Assembly: GCA_037893225.1 (NCBI GenBank)
Contig: JAZGUH010000328.1
Location: 930,001-994,000 of the forward strand
Origin: Hippasteria phrygiana
Taxonomy: Eukaryota; Echinodermata; Asteroidea; Valvatida; Goniasteridae
Length of the DNA: 64,000 nucleotides
Direction: 5' to 3'
The notes beneath the pieces are model-generated. The model was given only the letters and a program-made list of their open reading frames with translations, did no database searches and had not been told where the DNA came from. The position numbers and the translations under genes were made by a program. Shown here piece after piece: positions 48,564 to 61,785 of this stretch (the first letter of the stretch is position 1; every line of letters starts with the position of its first letter).

Positions 48564-50572
48564 ATGGTTCGCTACAGAAAGGGCATGTTTAAGAGGAAAA
48601 AAGCCTATTTTAAAAAAGGCAATGGTCTGACATGTCAGTTGATAAGAGAAAAGGCTGATGTTTCATCTTTCTATATCAGACCCACAAATGAACAATTGCA
48701 ACTGGCCTTTCCCAGAGATGAGCGAGGTTCTTTCTACAACCCACCAGGTGCCAGAACTAATAAAACTGTGATGGTGCTGCGACCGAAAATTGAGGAAATA
48801 ACGCCGATAAGCAGACTCCAAAGGGAAGGAGCCGACAACTTGAACCCAGGCGGCTACAGAATTGTTCATGTCAACACTACAGTTGAGACAAGTGTTCGAG
48901 CTACCCTGGACCATCAGCATGCGAATCCTGACTGTGATGGCTGGCCTCAGCTACAGGCAGAGCAAGAAACACACTGGGGCCTTGCTGTTTCAGAGGTGCT
49001 GTCATGCAACAAGTGCTACTTCTCGACAGGAAGGAAGAAGCTGTACTCAGAGATACCTCAGGTCAGCAGAGGCCGACGCACTGCAACTCCAAACATGGCC
49101 TTTTAGGTTGGTCTCCTCAACCGGGTATTGCAGCCACAGGAGCAAGACGACTTTTGACAGCATTGGGTACAACTGTTCCTTCAATCAGTGGGCTGCAGAA
49201 AACAGCAAGCAAATGTGGGGACATTATTATCAATGAAAATGTTAGATGTATGGCTGAAAAGAGAAAACTGGTCAAAGGTATTCAAGAATTACAGGGCTAT
49301 GACAGAGAAAAACCGATTGCTGTCGAATTAGATAGACAATACAATAACCCCTTGAGAAACTGTCGGGAACAAAACACCATTTGTGCCGGCAACCCAAACT
49401 AGGGACGTAGTATGTGAGAATGTAACCACCCAAAAAATGGTAGTAATGTACCACCACGAGAATAAACTCTGTAAATGTGAAAATCAAATGTCGGGCAAAC
49501 ACAGCTGTAACAAGTGGTACGAGCACACATATTCTTGTAGTGCTACACGCCCAGCAAATTACAACATGGGGCATGAAAGAGAAGCGGGAATTCAATGTGC
49601 CAAGAAACTTCTAGAGTGTAAGGAACCCTTGTTGGCAGAAAGAGTAACAAGCGATGCAGACGGGTGTATGGCAAAAGGTTTTATGTCTCAGATGAGAATT
49701 AAAGCAGGTATCGAGCCAGAACACTTTCTTGACCCACCTTACTTAAATCGATCACTCAGTTCAGCAATCAGTCGGGCCAAATTCAGTGGTGACATGATGC
49801 CTGGTAGAACTAAAAATGAAAAAAAAAGATACAAGACCGGTTAGGTGACGATGTAAGTCACAGGGTACAAGCAGAAGCAGGGGCAATCCTCAAGAAATGT
49901 GGGAGAAACTTTGCCCAAATGTATGACATGGCTGAACAGGCTGCCTCAACCATTCCCGAATGTTACCAAGGTCGCCACAACCTTTGCAAAAAGCGGTCCT
50001 TGGTTTGCAATGGCAATAACAGATTTCCCTACCTTCCTGTTCATGTTAGGGGAAAACTGAAAATGCTCGAGTCTGACAAGAAACTGCTTTTACTGAAAAT
50101 TCAGAAGAGAATTGGTCACGAGGCAATGCAAAAAACCAGATATGGGACAAGTACACAAAAAGCAGAGTCCATGAACCATGCTTTTTCAAGTACTAATCCA
50201 AAAGGGACACTAACCTTTTCCAGAAATGCTCTCTCAAGAGACCACAGCGCAGTTCACCTTGTCAACAATGGCCATGCCAACTTAATCATCCTCAAGTGTG
50301 AAGCTGCAGGTTGTCCTGTTTTGCCAGGATCTGCAGCTGCCAAAAGTCTGGCTGAAATGGACAGAAAAGAAAAATATCATTCCCAACGGGCTAGGAGCAC
50401 ACATTATAAAATACGAAGGGCAAAGTGTAGGGCACAACGATATAACTTGTACAACTGTGCCAAGTCATTGTACAAAAAGAAAGGGCAACTGGAACCCAAG
50501 TCAGCAATCCCTCCAGATGTGGATTGGCAAAGAATTCAGAGTGAGCACAATTACAGCATACGTTTCAATTAA
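48564..50572 (+). pseudogene. Mutator-like transposase pseudogene, copy 11
   Basis: Same lesions as 4116-6124. Haplotype B (G at 49277, T at 50535). Confidence 0.85.
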
Positions 50573-50671
50573 AAATGAATTATAAAAGCAAAAAGTGTAG
50601 CATCAAAAAATGGTGAGTAATTTCAGTTATCAAACTTAATGGTGAGCCAAAAAGTTCTCCTTAATTACATT

Positions 50672-51040
50672 TTAAAGAAGACAATCCTTGTATGGGCCAT
50701 GGCCCGAACACAAACGGCATCTCTTACAACGAGATCTTGCAGTGTTGATGGCGTGTGGCTCAAGTGACAGGTGATCAAAATTCACACACAAGGAGTTGTG
50801 GCACAGGTGACTGACATCATACCCCCGGGGAAGATCAAGGACTCCAGAATAAACAATGTAAGTCAACCTGTGCACACGCATCCTTGTGCGTGAATTTGAT
50901 TTGGAGCCAGGCATGACAACATTAATAATGCCATATTTCTGCTGGACATATCCTGTCCATACCCTACAATTTTTTCTGCCTCTGTGTACAGTCTTTCTTA
51001 AAATCTTGCCTTTAATTAGGGCCTTCCAGATGGAATCCAT
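50672..51040 (-). CDS. His-Me finger endonuclease, copy 11
   Basis: Complete 122-residue frame, same as 1834-2202. Confidence 0.75.
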   Translation of the reverse strand: MDSIWKALIKGKILRKTVHRGRKNCRVWTGYVQQKYGIINVVMPGSKSNSRTRMRVHRLTYIVYSGVLDLPRGYDVSHLCHNSLCVNFDHLSLEPHAINTARSRCKRCRLCSGHGPYKDCLL

Positions 51041-52005
51041 TTTGCTATGGTTTAAGAAATCTGCATAACAAACAATACAGACCGCGTGCGTGAGGTCAAC
51101 TTACCTTTGCTACCATATGGCATTGGTCAAACGTTTTCTCCAGCAGTCATGATAGCCCTAGCCTGGGCATGCTACAAATAAAAATAAATAAATATACATC
51201 TCAGTCTAAATATTGGGTGAAACAATTCAGACAAACTACTTACTTGTAAATTTATGAGCCTCAGCGCAACCTATAATTGTAAACATGTTGATAACATGGC
51301 GGATAGGCATCTGAAATGTGTATGTGAATAAAAAGACAGCGAGAGCAAACAAAGAAAAGAAAGACAGAACCCATTTTGTTCTCTATCATGTGTGTAATCA
51401 TTACTGTGTTTTCTGTGAGATTTCATAGTTCAAAACATGAAACATACCTATTTTTAGCGAGTACACTTGGCATATAGGTTCCACTCACTGATCTCTATAG
51501 AGATCACTGGTTCCACTCCACTAAATACGGCGCTCATTTTGTAACCAACATAAAAATAGAAAGGAAGAGCGCCACCTGGTGACGCTCAGGAGTAAGGTGG
51601 CAATATTTTTTTCACTGGAAATTAAAGATTAAGACTCCTAGAATAATTTTCTTTTCAAATTTATGAGAGTTGAAGGAATTTTTTTTTTTTATACTCCCCT
51701 CCCCACAAACCACCCCTAAAATGGTGGCCCATCTCTGGGCCCAGGTCTAAATGTAGCCCTCCCCCCCGCCTCTATGCCAAATAGACCCACGTATTGGTCA
51801 TTTTTGTGAATGGAATTCCCCGAGTTGGAAGCCACGGGTCACCAATTCTTGATTTCCACAAATATTTCTACAATCAGTCCAATTTATAGGCCCCAGGGAC
51901 CTCTTATTCAAAATTACTGGAGGGATCACAAAATATTAATGAGCTCGCGCGCAGTGATTTTCACAGATTTAGTGGCATGCACCCTGCTGATAGAAGTCAT
52001 AATTA

Positions 52006-52376
52006 TCGTGGCCCTAAAGGGACATGCGCGCATTTCTGCGCAGATTTCTGCGATGTCGTACATTTTTATTGTTTTGCGATAAAATCCGCAATGCGCAGAA
52101 AATGTGCGCAGAAAATGTGCGCAGAAAATGTGCGCAGAAAATGTGCGCAGAAAATGTGCGCAGAAAATGTGCGCAGAAAATGTGCGCAGAAAATGTGCGC
52201 AGAAAATGTGCGCAGAAAATGTGCGCAGAAAATGTGCGCAGAAAATGTGCGCAGAAAATGTGCGCAGAAAATGTGCGCAGAAAATGTGCGCAGAAAATGT
52301 GCGCAGAAAATGTGCGCAGAAAATGTGCGCAGAAAATGTGCGCAGAAAATGTGCGAATGTACCTTCAGGGCCACAA
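52006..52376. mobile_element. MITE-like element, copy 12 (minisatellite x20)
   Basis: As at 3168-3499. The 13-bp array spans 52093-52352 with 20 copies. Confidence 0.6.
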
Positions 52377-52441
52377 TACATATACGATAGTGCTGAACCA
52401 AATAGGCTAATCTGTTTGTGATTGGGTTTTTATGTTCACAG

Positions 52442-52558
52442 TGGGCCCGTGTCATGAGAGCGTTAATCCGTGTCAGAATGGAGCCACGTGTACGGGGGTA
52501 AACTTCGCAGTAGTCTGCCGGTGCAGCGATGGTTTTGTGGGCGAAAACTGTGAAAGAG
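52442..52558 (+). CDS. EGF-like domain exon, copy 12
   Basis: Identical to 3565-3681, splice signals kept. Confidence 0.72.
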
Positions 52559-52992
52559 GTACCGGTTGGCTATTACAGAAATCAAATTGGAGAAAGGCTA
52601 TAAATGGTTCTGAAACAATCAACTGGTTGGGGCGTGCACTAGTTAACTAGTGTTGACATTATTGTACTGCGCAGACATTTTTTCAAACTATACTATTAGG
52701 CAAGATAAGCCAAAACTCTGAAGAAAAGAGAAATGTCACAAATCGAATTCATTTTGACTTGCTTTATGAATTTAATAATTTTCATTTTACCAACTAGTTC
52801 ATATTTAGAAAATGCCTTTGGTTATTGGCACAACAGGGAAGCAGTAACTTAAGCATGCACTGAATGAAATGCAATAGCTTTGCAATGGATGTTTATTGTT
52901 AGTGCACCATTATTCTTTTGTTGTTCATAGTGACATGGAATAAACAAAAAACTCTTCATAACCCTAATTACTCACCAACTGAAAGGTCCACC

Positions 52993-55001
52993 ATGGTTCG
53001 CTACAGAAAGGGCATGTTTAAGAGGAAAAAAGCCTATTTTAAAAAAGGCAATGGTCTGACATGTCAGTTGATAAGAGAAAAGGCTGATGTTTCATCTTTC
53101 TATATCAGACCCACAAATGAACAATTGCAACTGGCCTTTCCCAGAGATGAGCGAGGTTCTTTCTACAACCCACCAGGTGCCAGAACTAATAAAACTGTGA
53201 TGGTGCTGCGACCGAAAATTGAGGAAATAACGCCGATAAGCAGACTCCAAAGGGAAGGAGCCGACAACTTGAACCCAGGCGGCTACAGAATTGTTCATGT
53301 CAACACTACAGTTGAGACAAGTGTTCGAGCTACCCTGGACCATCAGCATGCGAATCCTGACTGTGATGGCTGGCCTCAGCTACAGGCAGAGCAAGAAACA
53401 CACTGGGGCCTTGCTGTTTCAGAGGTGCTGTCATGCAACAAGTGCTACTTCTCGACAGGAAGGAAGAAGCTGTACTCAGAGATACCTCAGGTCAGCAGAG
53501 GCCGACGCACTGCAACTCCAAACATGGCCTTTTAGGTTGGTCTCCTCAACCGGGTATTGCAGCCACAGGAGCAAGACGACTTTTGACAGCATTGGGTACA
53601 ACTGTTCCTTCAATCAGTGGGCTGCAGAAAACAGCAAGCAAATGTGGGGACATTATTATCAATGAAAATGTTAGATGTATGGCTGAAAAGAGAAAACTGG
53701 TCAAAAGTATTCAAGAATTACAGGGCTATGACAGAGAAAAACCGATTGCTGTCGAATTAGATAGACAATACAATAACCCCTTGAGAAACTGTCGGGAACA
53801 AAACACCATTTGTGCCGGCAACCCAAACTAGGGACGTAGTATGTGAGAATGTAACCACCCAAAAAATGGTAGTAATGTACCACCACGAGAATAAACTCTG
53901 TAAATGTGAAAATCAAATGTCGGGCAAACACAGCTGTAACAAGTGGTACGAGCACACATATTCTTGTAGTGCTACACGCCCAGCAAATTACAACATGGGG
54001 CATGAAAGAGAAGCGGGAATTCAATGTGCCAAGAAACTTCTAGAGTGTAAGGAACCCTTGTTGGCAGAAAGAGTAACAAGCGATGCAGACGGGTGTATGG
54101 CAAAAGGTTTTATGTCTCAGATGAGAATTAAAGCAGGTATCGAGCCAGAACACTTTCTTGACCCACCTTACTTAAATCGATCACTCAGTTCAGCAATCAG
54201 TCGGGCCAAATTCAGTGGTGACATGATGCCTGGTAGAACTAAAAATGAAAAAAAAAGATACAAGACCGGTTAGGTGACGATGTAAGTCACAGGGTACAAG
54301 CAGAAGCAGGGGCAATCCTCAAGAAATGTGGGAGAAACTTTGCCCAAATGTATGACATGGCTGAACAGGCTGCCTCAACCATTCCCGAATGTTACCAAGG
54401 TCGCCACAACCTTTGCAAAAAGCGGTCCTTGGTTTGCAATGGCAATAACAGATTTCCCTACCTTCCTGTTCATGTTAGGGGAAAACTGAAAATGCTCGAG
54501 TCTGACAAGAAACTGCTTTTACTGAAAATTCAGAAGAGAATTGGTCACGAGGCAATGCAAAAAACCAGATATGGGACAAGTACACAAAAAGCAGAGTCCA
54601 TGAACCATGCTTTTTCAAGTACTAATCCAAAAGGGACACTAACCTTTTCCAGAAATGCTCTCTCAAGAGACCACAGCGCAGTTCACCTTGTCAACAATGG
54701 CCATGCCAACTTAATCATCCTCAAGTGTGAAGCTGCAGGTTGTCCTGTTTTGCCAGGATCTGCAGCTGCCAAAAGTCTGGCTGAAATGGACAGAAAAGAA
54801 AAATATCATTCCCAACGGGCTAGGAGCACACATTATAAAATACGAAGGGCAAAGTGTAGGGCACAACGATATAACTTGTACAACTGTGCCAAGTCATTGT
54901 ACAAAAAGAAAGGGCAACTGGAACCCAAGTCAGCAATCCCTCCAGATGTGGATTGGCAAAGAAATCAGAGTGAGCACAATTACAGCATACGTTTCAATTA
55001 A
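52993..55001 (+). pseudogene. Mutator-like transposase pseudogene, copy 12
   Basis: Same lesions as 4116-6124. Haplotype A (A at 53706, A at 54964). Confidence 0.85.
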
Positions 55002-55100
55002 AAATGAATTATAAAAGCAAAAAGTGTAGCATCAAAAAATGGTGAGTAATTTCAGTTATCAAACTTAATGGTGAGCCAAAAAGTTCTCCTTAATTACATT

Positions 55101-55469
55101 TTAAAGAAGACAATCCTTGTATGGGCCATGGCCCGAACACAAACGGCATCTCTTACAACGAGATCTTGCAGTGTTGATGGCGTGTGGCTCAAGTGACAGG
55201 TGATCAAAATTCACACACAAGGAGTTGTGGCACAGGTGACTGACATCATACCCCCGGGGAAGATCAAGGACTCCAGAATAAACAATGTAAGTCAACCTGT
55301 GCACACGCATCCTTGTGCGTGAATTTGATTTGGAGCCAGGCATGACAACATTAATAATGCCATATTTCTGCTGGACATATCCTGTCCATACCCTACAATT
55401 TTTTCTGCCTCTGTGTACAGTCTTTCTTAAAATCTTGCCTTTAATTAGGGCCTTCCAGATGGAATCCAT
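55101..55469 (-). CDS. His-Me finger endonuclease, copy 12
   Basis: Complete 122-residue frame, same as 1834-2202. Confidence 0.75.
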   Translation of the reverse strand: MDSIWKALIKGKILRKTVHRGRKNCRVWTGYVQQKYGIINVVMPGSKSNSRTRMRVHRLTYIVYSGVLDLPRGYDVSHLCHNSLCVNFDHLSLEPHAINTARSRCKRCRLCSGHGPYKDCLL

Positions 55470-56122
55470 TTTGCTATGGTTTAAGAAATCTGCATAACAA
55501 ACAATACAGACCGCGTGCGTGAGGTCAACTTACCTTTGCTACCATATGGCATTGGTCAAACGTTTTCTCCAGCAGTCATGATAGCCCTAGCCTGGGCATG
55601 CTACAAATAAAAATAAATAAATATACATCTCAGTCTAAATATTGGGTGAAACAATTCAGACAAACTACTTACTTGTAAATTTATGAGCCTCAGCGCAACC
55701 TATAATTGTAAACATGTTGATAACATGGCGGATAGGCATCTGAAATGTGTATGTGAATAAAAAGACAGCGAGAGCAAACAAAGAAAAGAAAGACAGAACC
55801 CATTTTGTTCTCTATCATGTGTGTAATCATTACTGTGTTTTCTGTGAGATTTCATAGTTCAAAACATGAAACATACCTATTTTTAGCGAGTACACTTGGC
55901 ATATAGGTTCCACTCACTGATCTCTATAGAGATCACTGGTTCCACTCCACTAAATACGGCGCTCATTTTGTAACCAACATAAAAATAGAAAGGAAGAGCG
56001 CCACCTGGTGACGCTCAGGAGTAAGGTGGCAATATTTTTTTCACTGGAAATTAAAGATTAAGACTCCTAGAATAATTTTCTTTTCAAATTTATGAGAGTT
56101 GAAGGAATTTTTTTTTTTTATA

Positions 56123-56200
56123 CTCCCCTCCCCACAAACCACCCCTAAAATGGTGGCCCATCTCCCCTCCCCACAAACCACCCCTAAAATGGTGGCCCAT
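56123..56200. repeat. 39-bp direct duplication specific to one unit
   Basis: A C-rich 39-bp block beginning CTCCCCTCCCC and ending GGTGGCCCAT occurs twice in tandem (56123-56161 and 56162-56200); every other unit has it once. The flanking CATCTC and ACTCCCC share a short CTCC motif, fitting replication slippage. Confidence 0.95.
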
Positions 56201-56473
56201 CTCTGGGCCCAGGTCTAAATGTAGCCCTCCCCCCCGCCTCTATGCCAAATAGACCCACGTATTGGTCATTTTTGTGAATGGAATTCCCCGAGTTGGAAGC
56301 CACGGGTCACCAATTCTTGATTTCCACAAATATTTCTACAATCAGTCCAATTTATAGGCCCCAGGGACCTCTTATTCAAAATTACTGGAGGGATCACAAA
56401 ATATTAATGAGCTCGCGCGCAGTGATTTTCACAGATTTAGTGGCATGCACCCTGCTGATAGAAGTCATAATTA

Positions 56474-56779
56474 TCGTGGCCCTAAAGGGACATGCGCGCA
56501 TTTCTGCGCAGATTTCTGCGATGTCGTACATTTTTATTGTTTTGCGATAAAATCCGCAATGCGCAGAAAATGTGCGCAGAAAATGTGCGCAGAAAATGTG
56601 CGCAGAAAATGTGCGCAGAAAATGTGCGCAGAAAATGTGCGCAGAAAATGTGCGCAGAAAATGTGCGCAGAAAATGTGCGCAGAAAATGTGCGCAGAAAA
56701 TGTGCGCAGAAAATGTGCGCAGAAAATGTGCGCAGAAAATGTGCGCAGAAAATGTGCGAATGTACCTTCAGGGCCACAA
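56474..56779. mobile_element. MITE-like element, copy 13 (minisatellite x15, shortest)
   Basis: As at 3168-3499. The 13-bp array spans 56561-56755 with 15 copies. Confidence 0.6.
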
Positions 56780-56844
56780 TACATATACGATAGTGCTGAA
56801 CCAAATAGGCTAATCTGTTTGTGATTGGGTTTTTATGTTCACAG

Positions 56845-56961
56845 TGGGCCCGTGTCATGAGAGCGTTAATCCGTGTCAGAATGGAGCCACGTGTACGGGG
56901 GTAAACTTCGCAGTAGTCTGCCGGTGCAGCGATGGTTTTGTGGGCGAAAACTGTGAAAGAG
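56845..56961 (+). CDS. EGF-like domain exon, copy 13
   Basis: Identical to 3565-3681, splice signals kept. Confidence 0.72.
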
Positions 56962-57395
56962 GTACCGGTTGGCTATTACAGAAATCAAATTGGAGAAAGG
57001 CTATAAATGGTTCTGAAACAATCAACTGGTTGGGGCGTGCACTAGTTAACTAGTGTTGACATTATTGTACTGCGCAGACATTTTTTCAAACTATACTATT
57101 AGGCAAGATAAGCCAAAACTCTGAAGAAAAGAGAAATGTCACAAATCGAATTCATTTTGACTTGCTTTATGAATTTAATAATTTTCATTTTACCAACTAG
57201 TTCATATTTAGAAAATGCCTTTGGTTATTGGCACAACAGGGAAGCAGTAACTTAAGCATGCACTGAATGAAATGCAATAGCTTTGCAATGGATGTTTATT
57301 GTTAGTGCACCATTATTCTTTTGTTGTTCATAGTGACATGGAATAAACAAAAAACTCTTCATAACCCTAATTACTCACCAACTGAAAGGTCCACC

Positions 57396-59404
57396 ATGGT
57401 TCGCTACAGAAAGGGCATGTTTAAGAGGAAAAAAGCCTATTTTAAAAAAGGCAATGGTCTGACATGTCAGTTGATAAGAGAAAAGGCTGATGTTTCATCT
57501 TTCTATATCAGACCCACAAATGAACAATTGCAACTGGCCTTTCCCAGAGATGAGCGAGGTTCTTTCTACAACCCACCAGGTGCCAGAACTAATAAAACTG
57601 TGATGGTGCTGCGACCGAAAATTGAGGAAATAACGCCGATAAGCAGACTCCAAAGGGAAGGAGCCGACAACTTGAACCCAGGCGGCTACAGAATTGTTCA
57701 TGTCAACACTACAGTTGAGACAAGTGTTCGAGCTACCCTGGACCATCAGCATGCGAATCCTGACTGTGATGGCTGGCCTCAGCTACAGGCAGAGCAAGAA
57801 ACACACTGGGGCCTTGCTGTTTCAGAGGTGCTGTCATGCAACAAGTGCTACTTCTCGACAGGAAGGAAGAAGCTGTACTCAGAGATACCTCAGGTCAGCA
57901 GAGGCCGACGCACTGCAACTCCAAACATGGCCTTTTAGGTTGGTCTCCTCAACCGGGTATTGCAGCCACAGGAGCAAGACGACTTTTGACAGCATTGGGT
58001 ACAACTGTTCCTTCAATCAGTGGGCTGCAGAAAACAGCAAGCAAATGTGGGGACATTATTATCAATGAAAATGTTAGATGTATGGCTGAAAAGAGAAAAC
58101 TGGTCAAAAGTATTCAAGAATTACAGGGCTATGACAGAGAAAAACCGATTGCTGTCGAATTAGATAGACAATACAATAACCCCTTGAGAAACTGTCGGGA
58201 ACAAAACACCATTTGTGCCGGCAACCCAAACTAGGGACGTAGTATGTGAGAATGTAACCACCCAAAAAATGGTAGTAATGTACCACCACGAGAATAAACT
58301 CTGTAAATGTGAAAATCAAATGTCGGGCAAACACAGCTGTAACAAGTGGTACGAGCACACATATTCTTGTAGTGCTACACGCCCAGCAAATTACAACATG
58401 GGGCATGAAAGAGAAGCGGGAATTCAATGTGCCAAGAAACTTCTAGAGTGTAAGGAACCCTTGTTGGCAGAAAGAGTAACAAGCGATGCAGACGGGTGTA
58501 TGGCAAAAGGTTTTATGTCTCAGATGAGAATTAAAGCAGGTATCGAGCCAGAACACTTTCTTGACCCACCTTACTTAAATCGATCACTCAGTTCAGCAAT
58601 CAGTCGGGCCAAATTCAGTGGTGACATGATGCCTGGTAGAACTAAAAATGAAAAAAAAAGATACAAGACCGGTTAGGTGACGATGTAAGTCACAGGGTAC
58701 AAGCAGAAGCAGGGGCAATCCTCAAGAAATGTGGGAGAAACTTTGCCCAAATGTATGACATGGCTGAACAGGCTGCCTCAACCATTCCCGAATGTTACCA
58801 AGGTCGCCACAACCTTTGCAAAAAGCGGTCCTTGGTTTGCAATGGCAATAACAGATTTCCCTACCTTCCTGTTCATGTTAGGGGAAAACTGAAAATGCTC
58901 GAGTCTGACAAGAAACTGCTTTTACTGAAAATTCAGAAGAGAATTGGTCACGAGGCAATGCAAAAAACCAGATATGGGACAAGTACACAAAAAGCAGAGT
59001 CCATGAACCATGCTTTTTCAAGTACTAATCCAAAAGGGACACTAACCTTTTCCAGAAATGCTCTCTCAAGAGACCACAGCGCAGTTCACCTTGTCAACAA
59101 TGGCCATGCCAACTTAATCATCCTCAAGTGTGAAGCTGCAGGTTGTCCTGTTTTGCCAGGATCTGCAGCTGCCAAAAGTCTGGCTGAAATGGACAGAAAA
59201 GAAAAATATCATTCCCAACGGGCTAGGAGCACACATTATAAAATACGAAGGGCAAAGTGTAGGGCACAACGATATAACTTGTACAACTGTGCCAAGTCAT
59301 TGTACAAAAAGAAAGGGCAACTGGAACCCAAGTCAGCAATCCCTCCAGATGTGGATTGGCAAAGAAATCAGAGTGAGCACAATTACAGCATACGTTTCAA
59401 TTAA
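57396..59404 (+). pseudogene. Mutator-like transposase pseudogene, copy 13
   Basis: Same lesions as 4116-6124. Haplotype A (A at 58109, A at 59367). Confidence 0.85.
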
Positions 59405-59503
59405 AAATGAATTATAAAAGCAAAAAGTGTAGCATCAAAAAATGGTGAGTAATTTCAGTTATCAAACTTAATGGTGAGCCAAAAAGTTCTCCTTAATTAC
59501 ATT

Positions 59504-59872
59504 TTAAAGAAGACAATCCTTGTATGGGCCATGGCCCGAACACAAACGGCATCTCTTACAACGAGATCTTGCAGTGTTGATGGCGTGTGGCTCAAGTGAC
59601 AGGTGATCAAAATTCACACACAAGGAGTTGTGGCACAGGTGACTGACATCATACCCCCGGGGAAGATCAAGGACTCCAGAATAAACAATGTAAGTCAACC
59701 TGTGCACACGCATCCTTGTGCGTGAATTTGATTTGGAGCCAGGCATGACAACATTAATAATGCCATATTTCTGCTGGACATATCCTGTCCATACCCTACA
59801 ATTTTTTCTGCCTCTGTGTACAGTCTTTCTTAAAATCTTGCCTTTAATTAGGGCCTTCCAGATGGAATCCAT
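59504..59872 (-). CDS. His-Me finger endonuclease, copy 13
   Basis: Complete 122-residue frame, same as 1834-2202. Confidence 0.75.
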   Translation of the reverse strand: MDSIWKALIKGKILRKTVHRGRKNCRVWTGYVQQKYGIINVVMPGSKSNSRTRMRVHRLTYIVYSGVLDLPRGYDVSHLCHNSLCVNFDHLSLEPHAINTARSRCKRCRLCSGHGPYKDCLL

Positions 59873-60837
59873 TTTGCTATGGTTTAAGAAATCTGCATAA
59901 CAAACAATACAGACCGCGTGCGTGAGGTCAACTTACCTTTGCTACCATATGGCATTGGTCAAACGTTTTCTCCAGCAGTCATGATAGCCCTAGCCTGGGC
60001 ATGCTACAAATAAAAATAAATAAATATACATCTCAGTCTAAATATTGGGTGAAACAATTCAGACAAACTACTTACTTGTAAATTTATGAGCCTCAGCGCA
60101 ACCTATAATTGTAAACATGTTGATAACATGGCGGATAGGCATCTGAAATGTGTATGTGAATAAAAAGACAGCGAGAGCAAACAAAGAAAAGAAAGACAGA
60201 ACCCATTTTGTTCTCTATCATGTGTGTAATCATTACTGTGTTTTCTGTGAGATTTCATAGTTCAAAACATGAAACATACCTATTTTTAGCGAGTACACTT
60301 GGCATATAGGTTCCACTCACTGATCTCTATAGAGATCACTGGTTCCACTCCACTAAATACGGCGCTCATTTTGTAACCAACATAAAAATAGAAAGGAAGA
60401 GCGCCACCTGGTGACGCTCAGGAGTAAGGTGGCAATATTTTTTTCACTGGAAATTAAAGATTAAGACTCCTAGAATAATTTTCTTTTCAAATTTATGAGA
60501 GTTGAAGGAATTTTTTTTTTTTATACTCCCCTCCCCACAAACCACCCCTAAAATGGTGGCCCATCTCTGGGCCCAGGTCTAAATGTAGCCCTCCCCCCCG
60601 CCTCTATGCCAAATAGACCCACGTATTGGTCATTTTTGTGAATGGAATTCCCCGAGTTGGAAGCCACGGGTCACCAATTCTTGATTTCCACAAATATTTC
60701 TACAATCAGTCCAATTTATAGGCCCCAGGGACCTCTTATTCAAAATTACTGGAGGGATCACAAAATATTAATGAGCTCGCGCGCAGTGATTTTCACAGAT
60801 TTAGTGGCATGCACCCTGCTGATAGAAGTCATAATTA

Positions 60838-61169
60838 TCGTGGCCCTAAAGGGACATGCGCGCATTTCTGCGCAGATTTCTGCGATGTCGTACATTTTTA
60901 TTGTTTTGCGATAAAATCCGCAATGCGCAGAAAATGTGCGCAGAAAATGTGCGCAGAAAATGTGCGCAGAAAATGTGCGCAGAAAATGTGCGCAGAAAAT
61001 GTGCGCAGAAAATGTGCGCAGAAAATGTGCGCAGAAAATGTGCGCAGAAAATGTGCGCAGAAAATGTGCGCAGAAAATGTGCGCAGAAAATGTGCGCAGA
61101 AAATGTGCGCAGAAAATGTGCGCAGAAAATGTGCGCAGAAAATGTGCGAATGTACCTTCAGGGCCACAA
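60838..61169. mobile_element. MITE-like element, copy 14 (minisatellite x17)
   Basis: As at 3168-3499. The 13-bp array spans 60925-61145 with 17 copies. Confidence 0.6.
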
Positions 61170-61234
61170 TACATATACGATAGTGCTGAACCAAATAGGC
61201 TAATCTGTTTGTGATTGGGTTTTTATGTTCACAG

Positions 61235-61351
61235 TGGGCCCGTGTCATGAGAGCGTTAATCCGTGTCAGAATGGAGCCACGTGTACGGGGGTAAACTTCG
61301 CAGTAGTCTGCCGGTGCAGCGATGGTTTTGTGGGCGAAAACTGTGAAAGAG
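61235..61351 (+). CDS. EGF-like domain exon, copy 14
   Basis: Identical to 3565-3681, splice signals kept. Last exon copy in the window. Confidence 0.72.
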
Positions 61352-61785
61352 GTACCGGTTGGCTATTACAGAAATCAAATTGGAGAAAGGCTATAAATGG
61401 TTCTGAAACAATCAACTGGTTGGGGCGTGCACTAGTTAACTAGTGTTGACATTATTGTACTGCGCAGACATTTTTTCAAACTATACTATTAGGCAAGATA
61501 AGCCAAAACTCTGAAGAAAAGAGAAATGTCACAAATCGAATTCATTTTGACTTGCTTTATGAATTTAATAATTTTCATTTTACCAACTAGTTCATATTTA
61601 GAAAATGCCTTTGGTTATTGGCACAACAGGGAAGCAGTAACTTAAGCATGCACTGAATGAAATGCAATAGCTTTGCAATGGATGTTTATTGTTAGTGCAC
61701 CATTATTCTTTTGTTGTTCATAGTGACATGGAATAAACAAAAAACTCTTCATAACCCTAATTACTCACCAACTGAAAGGTCCACC

